A stretch of 64,000 bases of DNA from Modestobacter italicus (GCF_019799965.1 NZ_JABGCJ010000004.1:124001-188000); one strand, 5' to 3'; positions 33,017-44,526 are shown, numbered from the stretch's first letter. The notes: generated by a model from the sequence alone, not told the origin. Program-made: numbers and translations.

Positions 33017-34320
33017 GACAGGGCAGCCAGCCGCTCGAACAGCGGGCCGAGGTTGGCCACGTACTGCTCCGGGCGGCAGATCTCGTCGAGCCGGGCCTCG
33101 TCCAGGGTCACGCCGTCCTCGGTCGCCCGCTCGCGCAGCGTCTGCCGGAAGGGAGTGCCGTCCTTCCAGGTGCGCATCGCCGCGGACTGGACCAGCGCAT
33201 AGGCCTGCTCTCGGCTCATGCCGGCCTCGACCAGCTCCAGCAGCACCGAGGAGGTGTAGATCAGCCCACCGGTCGACTCGAGGTTGGCCCGCATCCGGTC
33301 GGCGTCGACCACCAGGTTCTCCACCAGGCCAGCGGTCAGGTCCAGCAGGTAGTCGGTGGTGATGGCGGCGTCGGGCAGGAACACCCGCTCGGTGGAGGAG
33401 TGCGAGATGTCCCGCTCGTGCCAGAGCGGGATGCCCTCCATGACCGGGACGATCGCCGCGCGCACCACCCGGGCCAGGCCGGCGATCCGCTCGGAGCGGA
33501 TCGGGTTCTTCTTGTGCGGCATCGCGCTGGAGCCCTTCTGCCCCGCGCCGAACGCCTCGGACAGCTCGCGCACCTCGGTGCGCTGGCCGTGCCGCACCTC
33601 CAGGGCGATCGCCTCGCAGACGGTGGCGATGATGCCCAGTGCGGACACCCACTCGCTGATCCCGTCGCGCAGCACCACCTGGGTGGAGGCGTCGGCCGCG
33701 CGCAGCTGCAGCGCCTCGGCGACGGTGACCTCGACCGAGGGGTCGATGAGGGAGTAGGTGCCGACGGCGCCGGAGATGGCGACCACGCCCACGGCCTCAC
33801 GGGCGCGGCGGAGCCGGTCCCGCGAGCGGGCGGCAGCGAAGGCCAGGTCGGCGACCCGGTGGCCCCAGACGTCGGGCTCGGCGTGCACGCCGTGCGTGCG
33901 GCCCACCTTGATCGTGTCCCGGTGCGCCAGGCCGTGGTCGCGCAGCGCGGCCACCAGCCGGTCGGCCTTGGCCAGCAGCACGTCGGTGGCGTCGGTGAGC
34001 TGGACGGCGAGCGCGGTGTCCAGCAGGTCCGAGGAGGTCATGCCGTGGTGGACGTAGGCCGCGGCCGAGCGCGGCTCGGTGTTGTCCGCCCAGGCGGTCA
34101 GGAAGGCGATGACGTCGTGCTGCGTCGTCTCCTCGATCTCCGCGACCCGCTCGGGGGTCGGCGGCGGCGCGTTGCGCACCGGCTCGACGACGTCGGCGGG
34201 CACCCGGCCGGCGGCCGCGTGCGCCTCCAGCACCAGGGTCTCCACCCGGCACCACAGCTCGTACTTGTGCTGGTCGCTCCAGACCCGGCCCATCTCCGGC
34301 AGGGTGTACCTGTCGATCAT
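33013..34320 (-). CDS. purB: Adenylosuccinate lyase
   Basis: Releases fumarate from SAICAR and from adenylosuccinate, acting twice in purine synthesis. The 435-residue protein has the superfamily signature GSSAMPHKKNP (about 266-276), GRTHGVHAEP with catalytic His and HHGMTSSDLLDTA as substrate-binding stretch. It starts at ATG 34320 and is followed by purC with a GTGA overlap. It is divergent from the AI-2E-family gene (92 bases between). It belongs to the same superfamily as PcaB at 4881-6197 but is clearly the lyase type. Confidence 0.96.
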   Translation of the reverse strand: MIDRYTLPEMGRVWSDQHKYELWCRVETLVLEAHAAAGRVPADVVEPVRNAPPPTPERVAEIEETTQHDVIAFLTAWADNTEPRSAAAYVHHGMTSSDLLDTALAVQLTDATDVLLAKADRLVAALRDHGLAHRDTIKVGRTHGVHAEPDVWGHRVADLAFAAARSRDRLRRAREAVGVVAISGAVGTYSLIDPSVEVTVAEALQLRAADASTQVVLRDGISEWVSALGIIATVCEAIALEVRHGQRTEVRELSEAFGAGQKGSSAMPHKKNPIRSERIAGLARVVRAAIVPVMEGIPLWHERDISHSSTERVFLPDAAITTDYLLDLTAGLVENLVVDADRMRANLESTGGLIYTSSVLLELVEAGMSREQAYALVQSAAMRTWKDGTPFRQTLRERATEDGVTLDEARLDEICRPEQYVANLGPLFERLAALS

Positions 34321-34412
34321 GCGGGTACCGCCTCGGACCGGTCAGCTCGTCGCACCACGGCCCCATCCTCTCGCACCGCTGCGAGCGGGCCCCCATCAGC
34401 TCGGAGGACTCG

Positions 34413-35879
34413 ATGTTGCAGCGGGCCAGGCACGTGGTCGAGCGGGCCCGCGAACGCATCCGGGCGGCCGCCGAGCACGACCCGCACGGCTGGTCCGACG
34501 GCACCGTGCTGGTCATGCAGGACGGCAGCCGCGCCGTCGTCGACCACGTCGAGGACGGCGGGACGACGTCCCCACCGCCGGCGCCCCCGGCCCAGGACGC
34601 CCCGGCTCAGGATGCCCCGGCCGACGGGGTCCTCCAGGCCGGCAGCCCGCACCCCGACGCCCCGGACGTCGACGTCCCCGGCGGGGTCAGCGGCCCCCCG
34701 GCACCGGGTGGCCCGCCCCCGGAGCCCGGCCGGGACCGCAGCCGCGGCAGCCTGCTGGCCCCCGACGGGGCGCTGCGGGCCGCCGAGCGCGACGTGCCCA
34801 ACGGGCTGCGGATCGCCGCGGCCTGGTCCTGGCGGACGGTCGCCGTGGTCGCGGCGCTGTACCTGCTGCTGCGGGCCGCGGGCTACGTCGCGGTGGTCAT
34901 CGTCCCGGTGATCGTGGCGCTGCTGCTGGCCGCGCTCCTGCAGCCGGGAGCGGCGTTCCTGTGCCGCCGCGGCTGGCCGGTCTCGCTGGCCGCGCTGACC
35001 ATGCTCGTGGTCGGGGTGGGCGTGGTCGCCGGCATCGTCACGCTGGTGGTCGAGGAGTTCGTCGCCGGCTACGACGACCTCGCCTCCCAGGTCGACGAGG
35101 GCCTCACCCAGGTGCAGGACTTCGTCACCCGCACCTTCCCGGTCACCGACGGCCAGATCACCGACGCGGTGGAGAGCGCGAACCAGGCCGTCGTGGACAA
35201 CCGCGAGGTGCTCACCTCCGGGGCGCTCACCACGGCCGCCACCGTCGGTGAGGTGCTCACCGGCGCCCTGCTGACCCTGTTCACCCTGTTCTTCTTCCTG
35301 ATGGACGGCCGGCAGATCTGGCTGTGGGTGGTGGGCCTGACCCCGACCAACGCGCAGGCCTACATCGACGAGGCGGCCCGGCGCTCGTGGCGCACGCTGA
35401 TCTCCTACGTGCGGGCCACCGTCGGGGTGGCCGCGTTCGACGCGGTCTTCATCGGCATCGGGCTGGTGTTCCTCGGCACGCCGCTGGTGGTGCCGCTGGC
35501 CGCGCTGGTCTTCCTCGGCGCGTTCATCCCGATCATCGGGTCGTTCCTGGCCGGCACCGTCTCCGTGCTGGTGACCCTGGTCGCCGTCGGCCCGGTGCGG
35601 GCGCTGATCGCCCTGGGCATCATCGTGCTGGTCATGCAGCTGGAGAGCCACGTGCTCCAGCCGCTGCTGCTGGGCCGCGCCGTCTCGGTGCACCCGCTGG
35701 CCGTGGTGCTGGGCATCGGCGCCGGGCTGCTGATCGGCGGCATCTTCGGCGCGCTGATCGCCGTCCCGGTCATCGCCTGCGGCAACGTCGCCGGCACCTA
35801 CCTGTCCCGCCGCCACGAGGGGCCACGGCCGCCGCAACCGGACACCCGCCGGGCCCGCCGGATGGTCCGGGCCGGCTGA
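34413..35879 (+). CDS. AI-2E-family transporter-like membrane protein
   Basis: A 488-residue protein of the AI-2E (formerly PerM/UPF0118) family. The N-terminal 130 residues are soluble, with a Pro/Ala/Asp-rich low-complexity stretch (repeats of AQDAPA near 68-80). From about 135 to 475 there are eight or so membrane helices, an extracytoplasmic domain (about 205-275) and the family block GAFIPIIGSFLAG followed by VLQPLLLGRAVSVHPLAV. Members export diverse solutes or ions and only some are linked to AI-2. GGAGG five bases before ATG 34413 fixes the start. It converges on purD with a stem-loop between. Confidence 0.85.
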   Translation: MLQRARHVVERARERIRAAAEHDPHGWSDGTVLVMQDGSRAVVDHVEDGGTTSPPPAPPAQDAPAQDAPADGVLQAGSPHPDAPDVDVPGGVSGPPAPGGPPPEPGRDRSRGSLLAPDGALRAAERDVPNGLRIAAAWSWRTVAVVAALYLLLRAAGYVAVVIVPVIVALLLAALLQPGAAFLCRRGWPVSLAALTMLVVGVGVVAGIVTLVVEEFVAGYDDLASQVDEGLTQVQDFVTRTFPVTDGQITDAVESANQAVVDNREVLTSGALTTAATVGEVLTGALLTLFTLFFFLMDGRQIWLWVVGLTPTNAQAYIDEAARRSWRTLISYVRATVGVAAFDAVFIGIGLVFLGTPLVVPLAALVFLGAFIPIIGSFLAGTVSVLVTLVAVGPVRALIALGIIVLVMQLESHVLQPLLLGRAVSVHPLAVVLGIGAGLLIGGIFGALIAVPVIACGNVAGTYLSRRHEGPRPPQPDTRRARRMVRAG

Positions 35880-35943
35880 GCCGCCGTCGGCCGGCGGCCG
35901 CCCGCCGTCCGGGTCGACCCCCAGGACGGCGCCAGACCAGGAA

Positions 35944-35968
35944 CCGGAGGGCGTCCAGGCCCCTCCGG
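35944..35968. terminator. Stem-loop between AI-2E gene and purD
   Basis: CCGGAGGG (35944-35951) pairs with CCCTCCGG (35961-35968) across nine bases. It lies just beyond the purD stop (minus strand) and 65 bases after the AI-2E stop, so it may serve both transcripts. Confidence 0.6.
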
Positions 35969-35977
35969 CCGGATGCC

Positions 35978-37234
35978 TCAGAGGGCGGTGATGCGGCCCT
36001 CGACGGCGGCCAGGCCGATGTCGGTGCGCCAGTGGGCGCCGGCCAGCCGCACCGAGGCCAGCCGCTCGTAGACCGTCTGCCGGGCCGCGGCCAGGTCCGC
36101 ACCGACCGCGGTCACGGCCAGCACCCGCCCACCGGCGGAGTGCACCTGCCCGTCGGCGCCGACCGCGGTGCCCGCGTGCAGCACCCCCTCGCCGTCCGCG
36201 CCGGTGATCGGGTCGCCCAGCCGCGGCCGCTCCGGGTAGCCGTCGGCGGCGACCACCACGGTGACCGCGGCGCCGTCCCGCCAGCGCAGCGGCGGCTGCT
36301 CGGCCAGCGTGCCGGTGGCCGCGGCGTACAGCAGCCCGGCCAGCGGCGTCTCCAGCAGCGGCAGCACCACCTGGGTCTCCGGGTCACCGAACCGCGCGTT
36401 GAACTCGACCACCCGCACGCCGCGCGAGGTCAGCGCCAGCCCGGCGTAGAGCAGCCCGCTGAACGGCTCCCCGCGGCGGGCCATCTCGTCGACCGTCGGC
36501 TGCAGGACGGTCGCCCGCACCTCCTCGACCAGGCCGGCCGGCGCCCAGGGCAGCGGCGCGTAGGCGCCCATGCCACCGGTGTTCGGGCCGCCGTCACCGT
36601 CGTCCCGACGCTTGTGGTCCTGCGCGGGCAGCAGCGGCACCACCGTCGTCCCGTCGGAGAGGGCGAACAGCGAGACCTCGGGGCCGTCGAGGAACTCCTC
36701 GATCAGCACCGAGTGGCCGGCGTCCAGCACGGCGCGCCCGTGCGCGACCGCCGCGGCGCGGTCGGTGGTCACCAGGACGCCCTTGCCGGCGGCCAGCCCG
36801 TCGTCCTTGACCACGTACGGGGCGCCGGCCTCGTCCAGCGCCGTCTCCAGCTCGGCCGCGCCACCGACGGCCCAGAACCCGGCGGTCGGCACCCCCGCGG
36901 CGGTCATCACGTGCTTGGCGAAGGCCTTGGAGCCCTCGATCTGGGCGGCCTGGGCGGAGGGCCCGAAGCAGGCGATGCCGGCCTCGCGGACGGCGTCGGC
37001 GGCACCGGCGACCAGCGGCACCTCCGGGCCGATCACGACCAGGTCGGCCTGCCACTCGGTGGCCAGCCCGCTCACCGCCACCGGGTCGGCGACGTCCAGC
37101 GGGAAGGCCTGGGCGAGGGCGACCGTGCCGGCATTGCCCGGCGCGCAGGCCAGCGCGGTGACCGCGGGGTCGGACTGCAGAGCCACGCACAGGGCGTGCT
37201 CCCGGGCACCGGAGCCGATCACGAGGACGCGCAC
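35978..37234 (-). CDS. purD: Phosphoribosylamine--glycine ligase
   Basis: Adds glycine to phosphoribosylamine (GAR synthetase), the step after PurF. The 418-residue ATP-grasp enzyme shows [13 protein letters not shown] at the N-terminus, [11 protein letters not shown] in the ATP-grasp region, [20 protein letters not shown], and the metal-site block [15 protein letters not shown]. Start GTG 37234. It is transcribed after rsgA in the same direction, with 57 bases between, and may share its promoter. Confidence 0.95.
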   Translation of the reverse strand: MRVLVIGSGAREHALCVALQSDPAVTALACAPGNAGTVALAQAFPLDVADPVAVSGLATEWQADLVVIGPEVPLVAGAADAVREAGIACFGPSAQAAQIEGSKAFAKHVMTAAGVPTAGFWAVGGAAELETALDEAGAPYVVKDDGLAAGKGVLVTTDRAAAVAHGRAVLDAGHSVLIEEFLDGPEVSLFALSDGTTVVPLLPAQDHKRRDDGDGGPNTGGMGAYAPLPWAPAGLVEEVRATVLQPTVDEMARRGEPFSGLLYAGLALTSRGVRVVEFNARFGDPETQVVLPLLETPLAGLLYAAATGTLAEQPPLRWRDGAAVTVVVAADGYPERPRLGDPITGADGEGVLHAGTAVGADGQVHSAGGRVLAVTAVGADLAAARQTVYERLASVRLAGAHWRTDIGLAAVEGRITAL

Positions 37235-37291
37235 CCGGCGAACCTACCCACCACCCGCACCCCGGGCAGAGCTGGCCGTTCCTGCTCCGGG

Positions 37292-38299
37292 TCAGCGGGC
37301 GCGCAGCTGCCGGTGCAGCGAACGCAGGCGGGCGGTCTCGGCCGCGCGGGCCCGGGCGTCGGAGCGCAGCTCCTGCCGGTGCGCCTCGGCCTGCAGCTTC
37401 CGCCAGGCGGTGAGGCGGGCCGGGTCCAGGTCACCGCGCTCGATCGCCGCCGCGACCGCGCAGCCGGGCTCGGTGCGGTGCGCGCAGTCCCGGAACCGGC
37501 ACTCCGTGGCCCAGCCGGTGACGTCGGCGTACGCGGCGTCCAGCCCGTCGGCACCGGGGAGCGCCAGCTCGCGCATGCCGGGGGTGTCGATCAGCAACCC
37601 GCCGCCGGGCAGCTGGTGCAGCTCCCGGGCCGTGGTGGTGTGCCGCCCTCGGCCGTCGGCGCGGATCCCGGCGGTCCCGGCCACCGACCGCCCGGCCAGC
37701 GCGTTGGTCAGCGACGACTTGCCCACGCCGGAGGGGCCCACCATCACCGCGGTGCAGCCGGGGCCGATCCGCGCCGCCACCTGCGCCACCCCCTCGCCGG
37801 TCACCGCGCTGACGGCCAGCACGTCGACCCCGATGGCGTCCTCGGCCACCGCGGCCACCGCGGCCGGCACGTCCGGGCACAGGTCGGCCTTGGTCAGCAC
37901 CACCACCGGGGTCGCCCCGCTGGCCCAGGCCACCGCCAGGTAGCGCTCCACCCGGCGTAGCCGCGCCTCGCCGACCAGGGAGTCGACGACAAGCACCAGG
38001 TCGACGTTGGCCGCCACCACCTGGGGCGCCGACGTCCGCCCGGCCGCCGTCCGGACGAACGCCGTCCGTCTGGGCAGCACGGACACCGCCCGCTCCCCGC
38101 GCAGGGCCACCCAGTCGCCCACCGCCGGGCCACCATCCCCCGACCCGCTCCAGGGCACGCGGCGTTCACCGTCGGCGGTCAGCACGGTCAGCAGCGCGCG
38201 GTCGACGCGGGCGACCCGAGCCGCGCTGCAGCCCTCGGGCACCTCGGACACCGGCGCCACGGCGCACGGCAGAGCTGAGAGATCACTCACAGGGGGCAT
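37292..38299 (-). CDS. rsgA: Ribosome small-subunit-dependent GTPase A
   Basis: A 335-residue GTPase that helps late 30S ribosome assembly. The circular permutation typical of the family is visible: the G4 motif (VVLTKADL) comes before the P-loop (GPSGVGKSSL) and G3 (DTPGMRE). An N-terminal OB-fold (about 30-85) and a C-terminal zinc knuckle with C-x5-C-x-H-x5-C spacing (ECRFRDCAHRTEPGC) complete the protein. GGAG six bases before ATG 38299 supports the start. It is divergent from the glycerophosphodiesterase gene. Confidence 0.94.
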   Translation of the reverse strand: MPPVSDLSALPCAVAPVSEVPEGCSAARVARVDRALLTVLTADGERRVPWSGSGDGGPAVGDWVALRGERAVSVLPRRTAFVRTAAGRTSAPQVVAANVDLVLVVDSLVGEARLRRVERYLAVAWASGATPVVVLTKADLCPDVPAAVAAVAEDAIGVDVLAVSAVTGEGVAQVAARIGPGCTAVMVGPSGVGKSSLTNALAGRSVAGTAGIRADGRGRHTTTARELHQLPGGGLLIDTPGMRELALPGADGLDAAYADVTGWATECRFRDCAHRTEPGCAVAAAIERGDLDPARLTAWRKLQAEAHRQELRSDARARAAETARLRSLHRQLRAR

Positions 38300-38394
38300 G
38301 CTGCTCTCCAGGTGAGGCCGCTGTCCTCCGATTTGTCCGCATGAAGTCGGCGCGCGTTCAGGCCCCGGACAGCGAACTGGGTTTCCCTGGAGTC

Positions 38395-39441
38395 ATGTCG
38401 GAGACCGGCCTGAAGGCCGTCCGTACGCCTCGCCAGGCGCGCTCCCCGCTCGTCATCGGGCACCGCGGGGCGCCGAGCTACCGCCCCGAGCACACCGCCG
38501 CCAGCTACGAGCTGGCCATCGACCTGGGCGCCGACCTCGTCGAGCCCGACCTGGTCGTCACCCGGGACGGCGCCCTGGTCGCCCGGCACGAGAACGAGCT
38601 CTCCCGCTCCACCGACATCGCCTCCCGCCCGGAGTTCGCCGACCGCCGGCGCACCCAGGAGGTCGACGGCGAGGAGGTGACCGGCTGGTTCACCGAGGAC
38701 CTCACCCTCGCCGAGGTGCGCACGCTGCGGGCGGTCGAGCGGCTGCCGGCGATGCGGCCGCTGAACACCGCCTACGACGGCCGCTACGGCGTGCTCACCC
38801 TCGCCGAGGTCGTGGAGATCACCCAGCGCCGGTCCACCCCGGAGCGCCCGGTGCGTGTGCAGGCCGAGCTGAAGTACCCGGCTTGGTTCGCCGCCCAGGG
38901 CCTGCCGATGACCGAGCTGGTCGCTGCCGAGCTGCGCCGGCTGGACGCCGCCCGCCCCGACGGCCCGGTGGTCGTGATGGCCTTCGAGCAGTCGGCGCTG
39001 CGTGCCCTGCGCGCCGACCTGGGCAGCGGCGGACCGCGACTGGTGCAGCTGATCGAGGAGGAGGGCGTGCAGGACGCCCTGGTCACCCCCTCCGGGCTGC
39101 GGGAGATCTCCACCTACGCCGACGGGATCGCCCCGCACAAGGGCCGGATCCTGCTGCACGACGCTGCCGGCGGCCTGGTCGGCGTCTCCGACCTGGTCAG
39201 CCAGGCCCACCGGGCCGGGCTGACCGTCGAGCCGTGGACGCTCCGCCCGGAGAACGTGTTCCTGCCCAGCCACCTGCGCCGCGGCAGCGACCCGAGCGGG
39301 CTGGGCGACGCCCAGACCGAGGCCCGGCTGCTCTTCGCCCTCGGGGTGGACGGCGTGATCGCCGACGCCCCCGAGACCGCCTACCGGGCCCGCGCCGAGC
39401 TCTCCGCCGCCGCCATGGCCCCGGTCCGCCCCCGCGTCTGA
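38395..39441 (+). CDS. Glycerophosphodiester phosphodiesterase
   Basis: Hydrolyses glycerophosphodiesters to glycerol-3-phosphate and an alcohol. The 348-residue protein (if started at ATG 38395; an in-frame ATG at 38341 would add 18 residues, and neither start has an ideal ribosome binding site) has GHRGAPSYRPEHTAASYE, then GADLVEPDLVVTRDGALVARHE. These give the catalytic His pair and the metal-binding Glu/Asp residues of the TIM-barrel GDPD family. The HENELSRSTD end resembles GlpQ-type enzymes. There is no signal peptide, so it is probably cytoplasmic. Confidence 0.9.
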   Translation: MSETGLKAVRTPRQARSPLVIGHRGAPSYRPEHTAASYELAIDLGADLVEPDLVVTRDGALVARHENELSRSTDIASRPEFADRRRTQEVDGEEVTGWFTEDLTLAEVRTLRAVERLPAMRPLNTAYDGRYGVLTLAEVVEITQRRSTPERPVRVQAELKYPAWFAAQGLPMTELVAAELRRLDAARPDGPVVVMAFEQSALRALRADLGSGGPRLVQLIEEEGVQDALVTPSGLREISTYADGIAPHKGRILLHDAAGGLVGVSDLVSQAHRAGLTVEPWTLRPENVFLPSHLRRGSDPSGLGDAQTEARLLFALGVDGVIADAPETAYRARAELSAAAMAPVRPRV

Positions 39442-39623
39442 GCCCCACCGCCTCACCGCCCGTGCGCTCGGCGGGCCGTCAGCACGCTGACCGCCCGCCG
39501 GGCGCACAGTCGCGTCCGGCTCGAGCCGGTGCGACTCGGGTGAGCCGTGCCGGCTGGACCGGTGTCCCCGCTCGGCGGAGGAACCGGCTGTGCCGGGCTG
39601 CCCGGGAACGAGAGGATGCGTGG

Positions 39624-40109
39624 ATGACGACCCCTGCAACGTCTCCGCGAGCAGGTGCAGTGCTCGCTTCGGGAGCGGCCACGCTCCTCTGGTACGCGAT
39701 GCCCGACGTGATCTCCTCGCGCACGGCTCGGGGGTGGGCGAAGGCCGGTCTCCTCGCCGGCTCGCTCGCCGTGACCGCACCTGAGCTCCAGGCGGCGTGG
39801 GCGGCCACCCGCGCGGAGTTCCGGGCCGGTCACGGCGACGCCCCACCGCTCACCCCCCGGTCGCTGACCGTGGGCGGACGGGCCGCCGCCCTCGGCGCCG
39901 CGGCGACCGTGCTCGCCCTCTCGGTCCGCGGTGTGGTCGCTGCCGAACGATGGGCCTTCGAGCACGGTCAGGCCAGGGCCGCGGCCGGCAGACAGCTCCC
40001 GCACACGGTCCCGGCCCTGGCGTACAGCGTGCTGACGATCGGGTTGTGGCTGGTCCCGGCACCCTCGCCCGCCCCGTCGACCGAGCACGCGCGGGGGACA
40101 CCGCGCTGA
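39624..40109 (+). CDS. Small integral membrane protein, unknown
   Basis: A 161-residue protein with three or four hydrophobic segments (about 10-26, 36-55, 75-98 and 122-143) and few charged residues between. ATG 39624 has GAGGA seven bases upstream. It lies 182 bases after the glycerophosphodiesterase and is convergent with purA, about 190 bases away; the latter gap holds a weak long-loop inverted repeat (40115-40123/40154-40162) and nothing else I can name. I do not recognise the family. Confidence 0.65.
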   Translation: MTTPATSPRAGAVLASGAATLLWYAMPDVISSRTARGWAKAGLLAGSLAVTAPELQAAWAATRAEFRAGHGDAPPLTPRSLTVGGRAAALGAAATVLALSVRGVVAAERWAFEHGQARAAAGRQLPHTVPALAYSVLTIGLWLVPAPSPAPSTEHARGTPR

Positions 40110-40301
40110 CCGCTCCGACCACGACCGCAGCCGCCGGGTCCCGGGCTCCTGGCCGTGGTCGGCGCCGAACAGCTGAGTCGATCGCCGGCGCCTGGCCGCA
40201 CCTGGCCCACCGCTCGGCTGTGCCGGCCGACGCCCCAGACTGCGGAGCGGCTCACCACCGGCTGGGCACGCCCGCGGTTCGCGGTGCGGCCCGGCAGGTC
40301 G

Positions 40302-42335
<2,034 letters not shown>

Positions 42336-42399
42336 TCACCACAGCGGGGTGGTGAGGCCGGAGTCTCCCGTCAGGCGCCGCCGGATCGTGGACACTGAG

Positions 42400-43524
42400 A
42401 TGACCGCCCCGATCGAGGAGGCCTCGCTGTCGTCGTCCCGTCGCCCGACCGTCCTGCCGGTCGCTCCCGAGCGGCTGCCCGCCTTCGGGCCCGCTGTGCC
42501 GGTGGTGCCCCGCTCGCCCGGACGGCGGCTGCTGGACCGGGTGCTGGCCCGACCCGGCGCCTCCGCCCTGTTCGGCCTGCTCGTCGTCGGCCTGTTCTTC
42601 GGGCTGCAGTCCCCGGGCCTGCTGAGCTCCGGGGGCCTGGCCACCGTGCTGGACGTGGCGGCGCCGCTGGGCATCGGCGCGGTGGCCGTGGGCATGCTGC
42701 TGGTGGCCGGCCAGTTCGACCTCTCGATCGGCGTGGTGGCGGTGACCACCAGCCTGGTGACGGCACTGCTGGTCAGCGAGCTGGGGCTGGGCATCTGGCC
42801 GGCGCTGCTGGTCTCCCTCGCCGCGGCCCTGCTCATCGGCGCGGTCAACGGGCTGCTGGTGGTGAGCACCGGGCTGCCCAGCTTCCTGGTGACCCTGGCG
42901 ACCTTCCTGGTGCTGCAGGGCAGCTCGCTGGCCGTCGCGAGCGCGGTCGCCGGGTCTTCCCGGGTCACCGGCCTGGCCGGTTCGTCGGGCTGGGACTCCG
43001 CGCTGGCCGTGTTCGGCGCGACCGCCCAGCTGGGTGACGGACGGTTCCGCATCTCGCTGGTCTGGTGGCTGCTGGCCACCGCGCTGACCACCTGGCTGCT
43101 GTGGCGCACCCGGTTCGGCAACTCGGTCTTCGCCAGTGGCGGCGCCGGTCAGGCGGCGCGGGAGCTGGGCGTCCCGGTGGCCCGCACCACCGTGCTGCTC
43201 TTCCTGGGCACCGCCACCGCCGGCTGGCTGATCGGCACGCTGGGGCTGGTCCGGCTGGGCGGGGTGCAGGTCGACCCGGCCCTGGGCGCGGAGATCGAGT
43301 TCATCGTGGTCGCGGTGATCGGCGGGTGCCTGCTGACCGGCGGCTACGGCTCGACCGTCGGCGCCGCGCTGGGCGCCCTGCTGTACGCCGTCGCCCGGGA
43401 GGGGATCCTGCTGGCCGGCTGGGACCCGCGCTGGTTCCAGGCCTTCCTCGGTCTGCTGCTGCTGGTGGCGCTGCTGGCCAACGGCCTGGTCCGCAGCCGG
43501 CTGCGCACGGCGCCCCGGTCATGA
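42400..43524 (+). CDS. Sugar-type ABC permease of an orphan system
   Basis: A 374-residue BPD_transp_2-family permease with about ten helices, homologous along its length to the permease at 17027-18088: AGQFDLSIG matches GGHFDLSAG, and GLPSFLVTLATFLVLQG and [20 protein letters not shown] match closely. The N-terminal 45 residues are hydrophilic. ATG 42400 is chosen; an in-frame GTG four codons earlier is possible, and no good ribosome binding site precedes either. It overlaps the ATPase gene by ATGA. No binding protein gene adjoins, which is unusual for an importer. Confidence 0.87.
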   Translation: MTAPIEEASLSSSRRPTVLPVAPERLPAFGPAVPVVPRSPGRRLLDRVLARPGASALFGLLVVGLFFGLQSPGLLSSGGLATVLDVAAPLGIGAVAVGMLLVAGQFDLSIGVVAVTTSLVTALLVSELGLGIWPALLVSLAAALLIGAVNGLLVVSTGLPSFLVTLATFLVLQGSSLAVASAVAGSSRVTGLAGSSGWDSALAVFGATAQLGDGRFRISLVWWLLATALTTWLLWRTRFGNSVFASGGAGQAARELGVPVARTTVLLFLGTATAGWLIGTLGLVRLGGVQVDPALGAEIEFIVVAVIGGCLLTGGYGSTVGAALGALLYAVAREGILLAGWDPRWFQAFLGLLLLVALLANGLVRSRLRTAPRS

Positions 43525-44330
43525 GCACGGCCGCCGACACCGGGACGACGCCGGCGCTGGAGCTGCGCGGGGTGACCGTGCGGTACGGCAGCGTGCCGGC
43601 CCTCTCCCGGGTCTCGCTGGCGCTGCGGGGCGGCCAGGTGCTCTGCGTGCTGGGGGAGAACGGGTCCGGGAAGTCGACGCTGGTCGCCGTGCTGTCCGGG
43701 CTGCAGCGACCGGCCGAGGGCGAGCTGCTGGTCGACGGCCGCCCGGTGCGGTTCCGCTCGCCGCAGCAGGCCCGGGCGTGCGGGATCGCGACCGTCTGGC
43801 AGGACCTGGCGATCGCCCCGCTGATGTCGGTCTGGCGGAACTTCTTCCTCGGCGCGGAGCCGACCCGCGGCACGTGGCCGTTCCGCCGGCTGGACGTCGG
43901 CCGGGCGGAGGAGGTCACCGCGCGGGCGATGGCGCAGGTCGGGGTCACCGGGCTGGACCCGGGGCAGGCGGCGAGCGCGCTGCAGGCCGGCGAGCGGCAG
44001 AGCCTCGCGATCGCACGGGCCCTGCACTTCGGCGCCCGGGTGCTGGTGATCGACGAGCCGACCGCGCCGATGACCGTGACCCAGCGGGCGCTGGTCCTGC
44101 AGTCGGTGCTGGCCGCCCGGGACTCGGGGCTCGCGGTGCTGTTCGTGACGCACAGCCCGCAGTACGCCCACCTGGTGGGCGACCGGTTCCTGCTGCTGGG
44201 CGACGGCCGGGTGGCCGGTGACCTCACCCGGGAGGACGTCGACGTGCACGACCTGACCCGGCTGGTGGCCGGGGGCGACGAGCTGTCCCGGCTCACCGAC
44301 TCGCTGCGCGAGGCGCACCAGCGACGTTGA
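43521..44330 (+). CDS. Sugar-type ABC ATPase with degenerate signature motif
   Basis: A 269-residue single-domain ATPase paired with the preceding permease. Walker A (GENGSGKST), Walker B (VLVIDEP), Q-loop (TVWQDLA) and switch His (FVTHS) are intact. The C-loop reads LQAGERQ instead of LSGGERQ, changing both the Ser and the first Gly that contact ATP across the dimer. The paralogue at 16197-17030 keeps LSGGERQ. ATPase activity may be lowered or regulated differently. The ATG overlaps the permease stop. A perfect 18-base palindrome follows. Confidence 0.88.
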   Translation: MSTAADTGTTPALELRGVTVRYGSVPALSRVSLALRGGQVLCVLGENGSGKSTLVAVLSGLQRPAEGELLVDGRPVRFRSPQQARACGIATVWQDLAIAPLMSVWRNFFLGAEPTRGTWPFRRLDVGRAEEVTARAMAQVGVTGLDPGQAASALQAGERQSLAIARALHFGARVLVIDEPTAPMTVTQRALVLQSVLAARDSGLAVLFVTHSPQYAHLVGDRFLLLGDGRVAGDLTREDVDVHDLTRLVAGGDELSRLTDSLREAHQRR

Positions 44331-44345
44331 GGGGGCGCCCCCTCA
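44328..44345. terminator. Palindromic GC stem at the end of the second ABC unit
   Basis: TGAGGGGGCGCCCCCTCA is a perfect 18-base palindrome that starts with the ATPase stop codon. With a small loop it would make a short, very stable hairpin ending this transcript. A neighbouring imperfect ACGTCGGCGCC/GGCGCCACGT repeat follows and may serve the convergent small gene. Confidence 0.55.
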
Positions 44346-44382
44346 CGTCGGCGCCAGGGGCGCGACATGAGAGGGCGCCACG

Positions 44383-44526
44383 TCAGTTGAAGACGCTGAC
44401 ACCGCCCGGGCCGACCAGCAGCCCGACGATGATGAGGACGATGCCCCACAGCAGTTGCTTGCGCACGATCGCGACGATGCCCGCGATCACCAGGACGACG
44501 GCCAGGATCCACAACAGGGTGACCAT
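44383..44526 (-). CDS. 47-residue GPGG-motif membrane protein
   Basis: A short, very hydrophobic protein, MVTLLWILAVVLVIAG... with two helices (about 3-20 and 25-40) around a positively charged turn (IVRKQ) and the ending LLVGPGGVSVFN. Small membrane proteins with a C-terminal GPGG motif are widespread in actinobacteria. AGGGGG lies six bases before the ATG at 44526, which supports translation. Its function is unknown. It stands alone, convergent with the orphan ABC ATPase. Confidence 0.75.
   Translation of the reverse strand: MVTLLWILAVVLVIAGIVAIVRKQLLWGIVLIIVGLLVGPGGVSVFN

Noticed and set aside
34413-35879. Quorum sensing (AI-2 export) from the AI-2E-family gene
   Set aside because: Most members of this family are not AI-2 exporters, and no luxS is present in the window.
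43521-44330. The second sugar ABC ATPase as a pseudogene
   Set aside because: The frame is complete, Walker motifs and switch His are intact, and translational coupling to the permease is kept; only the signature motif departs from the norm.
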